Notes under the pieces: model-generated
The model's database searches: none
The model's input: the letters and a program-made list of their open reading frames with translations, nothing else
What the model was told of the DNA's origin: nothing
Shown: piece by piece, positions 7,221 to 10,836 of the stretch
Layout: each line of letters starts with the position of its first letter
How positions within the stretch are numbered: position 1 is the first letter of the stretch
Position numbers and translations under genes: made by a program
From: Lysobacteraceae bacterium
GTDB taxonomy: Bacteria; Pseudomonadota; Gammaproteobacteria; Xanthomonadales; Xanthomonadaceae
DNA: 10,836 bases
Assembly: GCA_004173415.1 (NCBI GenBank)
Contig: SEHC01000032.1
Span: forward strand, 1 to 10,836
Direction of reading: 5' to 3'

Positions 7221-7500
7221 GGCGAACGCCGGGACCCAACCTGACGGGAGAGGGTGCTTGAAGCGCCGACACAACGGACATGGCGTAGGTGTGCGTGCCC
7301 ATCAGATCGTCATCCCGGCGAATGTCGGGACCCAACCTGACGGGAGAGGGTGCTTGAAGCGCCGACGCAACGGACATGGCGTAGGCGTGCGTGCCCACCA
7401 GATCGTCATCCCGGCGAACGCCGGGACCCAACCTGACGGGAGAGGGTGCTTGAAGCGCCGACGCAACGGACATGGCGTAGGCGTGCGTGCCCATCAGATC
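7213..7500 (+). repeat. Three exact-period 96-bp tandem units
   Basis: Units start at 7213, 7309 and 7405 with a constant 96-base period and only a few substitutions each (for example CGACACAA for CGACGCAA, and AATGTC for AACGCC in the second REP). Each unit is a REP hairpin plus a constant body. The next 96-base step (7501) enters the second REPIN. Because 96 is 32 codons, long open frames with a repeated 32-residue pattern appear on both strands; these are not genes. Confidence 0.9.
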
Positions 7501-7645
7501 GTCATCCCGGCGAACGCCGGGACCCAAGCTGACGTGAGAAGGTGCTTGAAGCGCCTATGCGCCGACATGCCGACATGCCGACGCAACGTGCATGGCATGG
7601 GTGCACGTGCGCTGCGGGTTGGGTCCCGGCGTTCGCCGCGATGAC
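7501..7645. repeat. REPIN-like element, second copy
   Basis: Copy of the 6711-6855 element. Its left REP (7501-7527) is intact; the right REP (7619-7645) has one change (GCCGCGATGAC instead of GCCGGGATGAC), which weakens that hairpin by one pair. The centre carries a few substitutions relative to copy 1. Confidence 0.8.
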
Positions 7646-7705
7646 GGTTGGAAATGGCGCGCGGCGCGGCCTCGCCTGTACCGGACGAAAGCGCCGGCCT
7701 GGCAT

Positions 7706-7804
7706 TTGTAGGAGCGACGCAGGTCGCGAAGCACGCAGCGCTCGATTGCCCACATTATCCGGCCCCACGATTTCCTGGCTCCGCCACCTGCGTCGCTCCT
7801 ACAA
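7706..7804. repeat. GTAG-type REPIN-like element, second copy
   Basis: Copy of the 6916-7014 element. Here the inverted ends extend to 19 bases (7706-7724 against 7786-7804, ending GACGCAGGT/ACCTGCGTC), so this copy is the more symmetrical one. Copy 1 has two mismatches in that extension. Confidence 0.8.
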
Positions 7805-7858
7805 CAATCCTCATCGCCCCGGGTAATCACGGTGAGGCAACCTCCATCCCACCAGATC

Positions 7859-7983
7859 GTCATCCCGGCGAACGCCGGGACCCCACCTGACGGGAGAGGG
7901 TGCTTGAAGCGCCGACGCAACGGACATGGAGTGGGTGTGGGTGCCCACCAGGCCGTCATCCCGGCGCAGGCCGGTATCCCACC
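7859..7983 (+). repeat. Last 96-bp unit plus a variant REP beside the phoH stop
   Basis: A further 96-bp unit (7859-7954) has drifted at its end (GGAGTGGGTGTGGGTG). At 7955 a REP variant begins whose palindrome is CCGGCGCAGGCCGG (5-bp stem, 7961-7974), the form often seen as GCCTGCGCCGG in other genomes. It lies about 20-45 bases past the phoH stop codon, so as RNA hairpins it could act as a 3'-end stabiliser or terminator for the phoH transcript. No U-tract is present. Confidence 0.65.
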
Positions 7984-8003
7984 CGGCTTCCGCAGCCCCG
8001 GTC

Positions 8004-9407
8004 CTACAGCACTTCCGAGGCGTAATCGGCCAGCCGCGAACGCTCGCCGCGACGCAAGGTGATGTGCGCGCTGTGGGCCCAGTTCTTGAAGCGGTCCACC
8101 GCGTAGGTCAGGCCCGAGGTGGTCTCGGTCAGGTACGGGGTGTCGATCTGCTCCACGTTGCCGAGGCATACGATCTTGGTGCCGGGGCCGGCGCGGGTGA
8201 TCAGGGTCTTCATCTGCTTCGGGGTGAGGTTCTGGGCCTCGTCCAGGATCAGGTAGCGGGAAAGGAAGGTGCGCCCGCGCATGAAGTTCATCGAGCGGAT
8301 CTTGATCCGCGAGGCCAGCAGGTCGTTGGTCGCCGCGCGGCCCCAGGCGCCGCCGTCCTGGTTGTGGGTCAACACTTCCAGGTTGTCGGTCAGCGCGCCC
8401 ATCCACGGGGTCATCTTTTCCTCCTCGGTGCCGGGCAGGAAGCCGATGTCCTCGCCGACCGACACGGTGGCCCGGGTCATGATGATCTCGCGGTAGCGTT
8501 GCTGGTCCATGGTCTGGGCCAGGCCGGCAGCCAGCGCGAGCAGGGTCTTGCCCGTCCCGGCGGTGCCGAGCAGGCTGACGAAATCGATCTCCGGGTCCAT
8601 CAGCGCATTGAGGGCGAAGTTCTGCTCGCGGTTGCGCGCGGTGATGCCCCAGACCGCGTGCTGGCTGCTGCGGAAGTCATCGGCCAGGGCCAGCGTGGCC
8701 TTCTTGTCGGCGCCGATCCTGGCGACCCGGAATTCGACTTCGTCCTCGCCCGGCAGGTACAGGAACTGGTTCGGATACCAGTCCTCGTCCTCGGTCATGC
8801 CGACTTCGTAGCTGGTGCGCCCGGCCTTGTCGCTCCAGGAGCGCAGGTCCTTCTCGTGGCGGTCCCAGAAATCGGCCGACAGTTCGGTGGCGCCGGTGAA
8901 CAGCAGGCTGAAATCGTCCAGCGCCCGGTCGTTCTCGTAGTCCTCGGCGACCAGGCCGCTGATCGCGGCCTTGATCCGCAGGTTGATGTCCTTGGAGACC
9001 AGGATCACCGGGGTATCGGGATGCTCCTCGCGCAGTTCCAGCACCGAGGCCAGGATCTTGTTGTCCGGGGCGACCGTGCCGAAGGTGCGCCCCGGTTCGA
9101 TCGGCCTGGTCTGGAAGTACAGCCGCCCGATCGAGCCCCGCGACTTCAGCTGCAGTCCCTGCGGATGGCTGAGCAGGATGCCGGCGTCGATCTGCTCGGC
9201 GCCGGCGCCCTCGATCAGTTCATTGAGGAAGCGGCTGACCTGGCGCGCGTTGCGGCTGACTTCGGTCATGCCCTTCTTGGCGTTGTCGAGTTCCTCGATG
9301 ACCTGCATTGGCAGGAACACGTCGTGTTCCTCGAACTTGAACAGCGAAGTCGGGTCGTGCATCAGCACGTTGGTATCCAGCACGTAGATGCGCTTGCTTC
9401 GGGTCAT
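8004..9407 (-). CDS. phoH: PIN-PhoH fusion ATPase (PhoH2/YlaK-like)
   Basis: This 467-aa cytoplasmic protein joins an N-terminal PIN nuclease-like domain (about 6-150) to a C-terminal PhoH P-loop ATPase (about 250-455). The PIN part has VLDTNVLMHDP with Asp11, the Glu pair at 38-39, APDNKIL with Asp115 and VSKDINLR with Asp140, so the acidic metal-binding set looks intact. The ATPase has Walker A GTAGTGKT (281-288), a TRATVSVGEDIGFLPG segment (311-326) and Walker B LILDEAQNLT (386-395). PhoH2 proteins are described as ATP-driven RNA helicase/ribonucleases. ATG 9407 follows an AGG about 10 bases upstream and starts right at the conserved domain. It lies downstream of bcp on the same strand, separated by 177 bases of low-complexity DNA, and ends next to the repeat region. 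Confidence 0.93.
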   Translation of the reverse strand: MTRSKRIYVLDTNVLMHDPTSLFKFEEHDVFLPMQVIEELDNAKKGMTEVSRNARQVSRFLNELIEGAGAEQIDAGILLSHPQGLQLKSRGSIGRLYFQTRPIEPGRTFGTVAPDNKILASVLELREEHPDTPVILVSKDINLRIKAAISGLVAEDYENDRALDDFSLLFTGATELSADFWDRHEKDLRSWSDKAGRTSYEVGMTEDEDWYPNQFLYLPGEDEVEFRVARIGADKKATLALADDFRSSQHAVWGITARNREQNFALNALMDPEIDFVSLLGTAGTGKTLLALAAGLAQTMDQQRYREIIMTRATVSVGEDIGFLPGTEEEKMTPWMGALTDNLEVLTHNQDGGAWGRAATNDLLASRIKIRSMNFMRGRTFLSRYLILDEAQNLTPKQMKTLITRAGPGTKIVCLGNVEQIDTPYLTETTSGLTYAVDRFKNWAHSAHITLRRGERSRLADYASEVL

Positions 9408-9585
9408 CTAGACAGCCTCATGGAGGTGGGTGTGGATGGGTGTGGCGGGGTGAGGCGAGGAACGGGACAACGAGGAACGAGGAACGAGAGAAAGCGGCGG
9501 GGAACGAAGGGACGGGCGACTGGAACGGCGAAGACCACCGCGGCCCGCGGAGCGGGGCAGTGGCGGGACGGGTAGTCGGGAGGGG
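9408..9585. repeat. Purine-rich low-complexity spacer between bcp and phoH
   Basis: No gene is seen. From about 9421 to 9510 the plus strand is rich in G and A with short direct repeats: GGGTGTGG-type units at 9428-9447, then a 7-base period GAGGAAC at 9472-9490 with single copies near 9457 and 9501. Toward 9536-9549 there is CCGCGG repeated around a single C. No clear terminator with a T-tract was found. The phoH start region with a weak Shine-Dalgarno is at its left end. Confidence 0.6.
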
Positions 9586-10068
9586 TCACTGCTTGCGGGC
9601 GACCTTCAGCGCTTCCAGCACGGCCTGGGCGTGGCCGGCGACCTTCACCCCGCGCCACTCCTGGGCGATGCGGCCGTCGGGCGAGAGCAGGAAGGTGCTG
9701 CGGACCACGCCCAGCACCTTGCGCCCGTACATGTTCTTCTCGTGGATCACGTCGAAGGCCTTGCACAGCGCTTCATCGGCGTCGCTGACCAGCGAGAACG
9801 CGAAGCCCTGCTTGCTGCAGAAATTATCGTGCGCTTTCACCGAGTCGCGGGAAACGCCCAGCACCGTCGCGCCAAGCTTGCGGAACTGCGGCAGCAGGGC
9901 GTTGAAGTCGAGGCCTTCGGTGGTGCAGCCCGGGGTGCTGTCCTTGGGGTAGAAGTACAGCACCAGCCACTGGCCGGCGTAGTCGGAGAGCTTGGCGCTG
10001 CCGCCGCCGGAGAGCGCCAGCGGCAGCTTCAGCGTGGTCTTGCCCAGGGCCTTGCCGGTTTCTGTCAT
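9586..10068 (-). CDS. bcp: Peroxiredoxin Bcp/PrxQ
   Basis: A thiol peroxidase that reduces H2O2 and organic hydroperoxides, recycled by thioredoxin. The 160-aa protein has YFYPKDSTPGCTTEG (38-52) with peroxidatic Cys48, the supporting Thr45 and Pro46, Arg123 in VVRSTFLL, and a second Cys84 in HDNFCSKQGF. E. coli Bcp has its resolving Cys five residues after the peroxidatic one; here that position is Leu53 or its neighbours, not Cys. Cys48/Cys84 is the pair established for X. campestris PrxQ, so an atypical 2-Cys mechanism with an intramolecular disulfide is expected. Cys102 is an extra, non-motif cysteine. ATG 10068 is four bases after the gcvR-like stop, which supports an operon, as in E. 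coli gcvR-bcp. Confidence 0.95.
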   Translation of the reverse strand: MTETGKALGKTTLKLPLALSGGGSAKLSDYAGQWLVLYFYPKDSTPGCTTEGLDFNALLPQFRKLGATVLGVSRDSVKAHDNFCSKQGFAFSLVSDADEALCKAFDVIHEKNMYGRKVLGVVRSTFLLSPDGRIAQEWRGVKVAGHAQAVLEALKVARKQ

Positions 10069-10072
10069 CGGC

Positions 10073-10648
10073 TCAGAACTTCATCGGGTCCATGATCGCG
10101 TCCAGGTTCAGATGGTCGCAGAATTCGAGGAAATCGTCGCGCAGCGCGGCGATATGCATGTTGGCCGGGATGCCGATGGTGACCTGGGCCGAGAACATCT
10201 CCGCGCCGGTCTGCATGGCGCGGTAGCGCGTGCTCTGCAGGTTCTCGATGGTGATGCCCTGGCGATCGAAGAAATCGGCCAGCTGGAACAGGATCCCGGG
10301 CTTGTCGGCGGCCACCACTTCGACGATGTACGGCAGCAGGTTGGACTGCACCACCTTGGCGGCGGTGCGGTACCAGACCAGCTTGAGGCCTTCCTCGCGC
10401 TCCAGCCGGGTCATCATCGCCTCCAGCTTGGCCACCGCATCCCACGAACCGGTGGCCAGCGCGGTCACCGACACGTCGCGGCCGACCGTGGACAGGCGCG
10501 CGTCGACCAGGTTGCAGCCGCTGTCGGCGATCCGCCGCGTCACCGACAGGAGCGGCGACTCCGGATGCGTCGTATAGGCGTTGATCAGGAGGTGGTTTTC
10601 GTTCGGCGAAGGCCGAGCGGTTGAATCTGTCTGTGGGGCTTCCGGCAT
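10073..10648 (-). CDS. gcvR: GcvR-like ACT-domain regulator
   Basis: The protein is 191 aa, close to E. coli GcvR (about 190 aa), with two ACT domains: about 20-90 (LLINAYTTHPESPLLSVTRR, then GCNLVDARLSTVGRDVSV) and about 105-185 (PYIVEVVAADKPGILFQLAD, then GITIENLQSTRY). E. coli GcvR binds glycine and the activator GcvA to repress the glycine cleavage operon; no GcvA or gcv gene is in this window, so the target is inferred. ATG 10648 is preferred because it gives the family length and has AAGAG just upstream; ATG 10690 is in frame but lies at the predicted transcription start. The frame stays open to 10726. bcp follows after four bases. Confidence 0.88.
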   Translation of the reverse strand: MPEAPQTDSTARPSPNENHLLINAYTTHPESPLLSVTRRIADSGCNLVDARLSTVGRDVSVTALATGSWDAVAKLEAMMTRLEREEGLKLVWYRTAAKVVQSNLLPYIVEVVAADKPGILFQLADFFDRQGITIENLQSTRYRAMQTGAEMFSAQVTIGIPANMHIAALRDDFLEFCDHLNLDAIMDPMKF

Positions 10649-10836
10649 CACTCTTAGTCTGAATGGCGACCGGGCAGGTGCCTGGTGCATGAAGCCAGCA
10701 TACTTGCCCGCGCTTTCAAGCCGCAAGTAACATCGCCGGGTGCGCGGCGATCCGCGCGACCCTCTTGCATAGGCAGCAGCTTGTCACTTTCCGGCAGTAT
10801 CACCGCGCTTGCGACACCGTTCACCGCGGTCGGCGA
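10649..10836. promoter_or_regulatory. Upstream region of gcvR-bcp, with candidate promoter and palindrome
   Basis: On the minus strand a -10-like TATGCT (10702-10697) and a weak -35-like TTGCGG (10726-10721), 18 bases apart, would start transcription near 10690, about 42 bases before ATG 10648. ATCGCCG (10732-10738) and CGGCGAT (10745-10751) form a 7-bp inverted repeat with a six-base loop upstream of it. No coding start is visible on the plus strand up to the edge. In E. coli dapA diverges from gcvR, so a divergent gene may begin past the window. Confidence 0.35.

Larger units (their letters stand above)
7397..7867. repeat. Segmental duplication, copy 2
   Basis: Direct copy of 6607-7077. 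Its left part is also the third of the tandem 96-bp units, so the duplication boundary sits inside the tandem array. This suggests unequal recombination between 96-bp units or 16-bp arrays as the mechanism. The copies are not identical, so the event is not very recent. Confidence 0.85.

Noticed and set aside
7061..7500. CRISPR-like array
   Set aside because: The repeats are contiguous head-to-tail units of 16 or 96 bases with no unique spacers, and no cas gene is present.
7042..7644. Plus-strand frame of 200 codons across the repeats, and the opposite minus-strand frame 7198-7527
   Set aside because: The 32-residue periodic products come from 96-bp units being a multiple of three. Phrases such as VIPANAGTQ and GPGVRRDD are common REP translations, and there is no Shine-Dalgarno or domain.
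6607..7867. Insertion sequence or MITE pair bounded by the duplication
   Set aside because: No transposase, no terminal inverted repeats at the block ends and no target duplication; the ends lie inside tandem repeats, favouring recombination.
8004..9407. VapC toxin of a toxin-antitoxin pair
   Set aside because: The N-terminal PIN domain resembles VapC, but it is fused to a full PhoH ATPase and there is no small antitoxin gene just upstream; it is the PhoH2 architecture.

Overview
This is a high-GC window that looks like the chromosome of a Xanthomonadaceae-type gammaproteobacterium (Xanthomonas, Stenotrophomonas, Lysobacter, Luteimonas or Pseudoxanthomonas). The assignment is inferred from three things: a PrxQ peroxiredoxin with the Cys48/Cys84 pair known from Xanthomonas campestris, the gcvR-bcp-phoH gene order, and extragenic repeats of the GTAG type (SMAG-like) mixed with another REP family. 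No rRNA, tRNA, phage, transposase or CRISPR locus is visible.

Left part (1-2751): nucleotide-sugar genes of a surface-polysaccharide locus. A minus-strand pair, a TviB/WbpO-type UDP-N-acetylhexosamine dehydrogenase followed by a UDP-glucuronate 4-epimerase-like gene that runs off the left edge, diverges from a plus-strand galE. A short divergent promoter region (1539-1698) separates them. A 14-base motif occurs three times where the dehydrogenase gene ends.

Middle part (2700-6430): a compact minus-strand operon, xre regulator > sulP anion transporter with STAS domain > thiD > alpha/beta hydrolase. Two ATGA stop-start overlaps and a 5-base gap link the four genes. A perfect 17-bp palindrome overlaps the predicted -35 box of the regulator and is a good candidate autoregulatory operator. 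The last gene runs 52 bases into the 3' end of the convergent galE.

Repeat part (6430-8003): about 1.5 kb without a credible gene, made almost entirely of layered repeats. It holds a GTAG-type REP hairpin, 16-bp tandem arrays, 96-bp tandem units each headed by a REP hairpin, and two kinds of paired inverted REPs (REPIN-like). A block of about 470 bp containing both REPINs is present twice, 790 bases apart. The open frames across it arise because 96 is a multiple of three.

Right part (8004-10836): a minus-strand housekeeping group, gcvR-like ACT-domain regulator > bcp/prxQ peroxiredoxin (4-base gap) > a 177-base low-complexity spacer > a PIN-PhoH ATPase. The last 188 bases look like a promoter region upstream of gcvR. 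No new enzymatic or defence system was found. The most unusual items are the repeat archipelago and the regulated SulP/ThiD/hydrolase operon.
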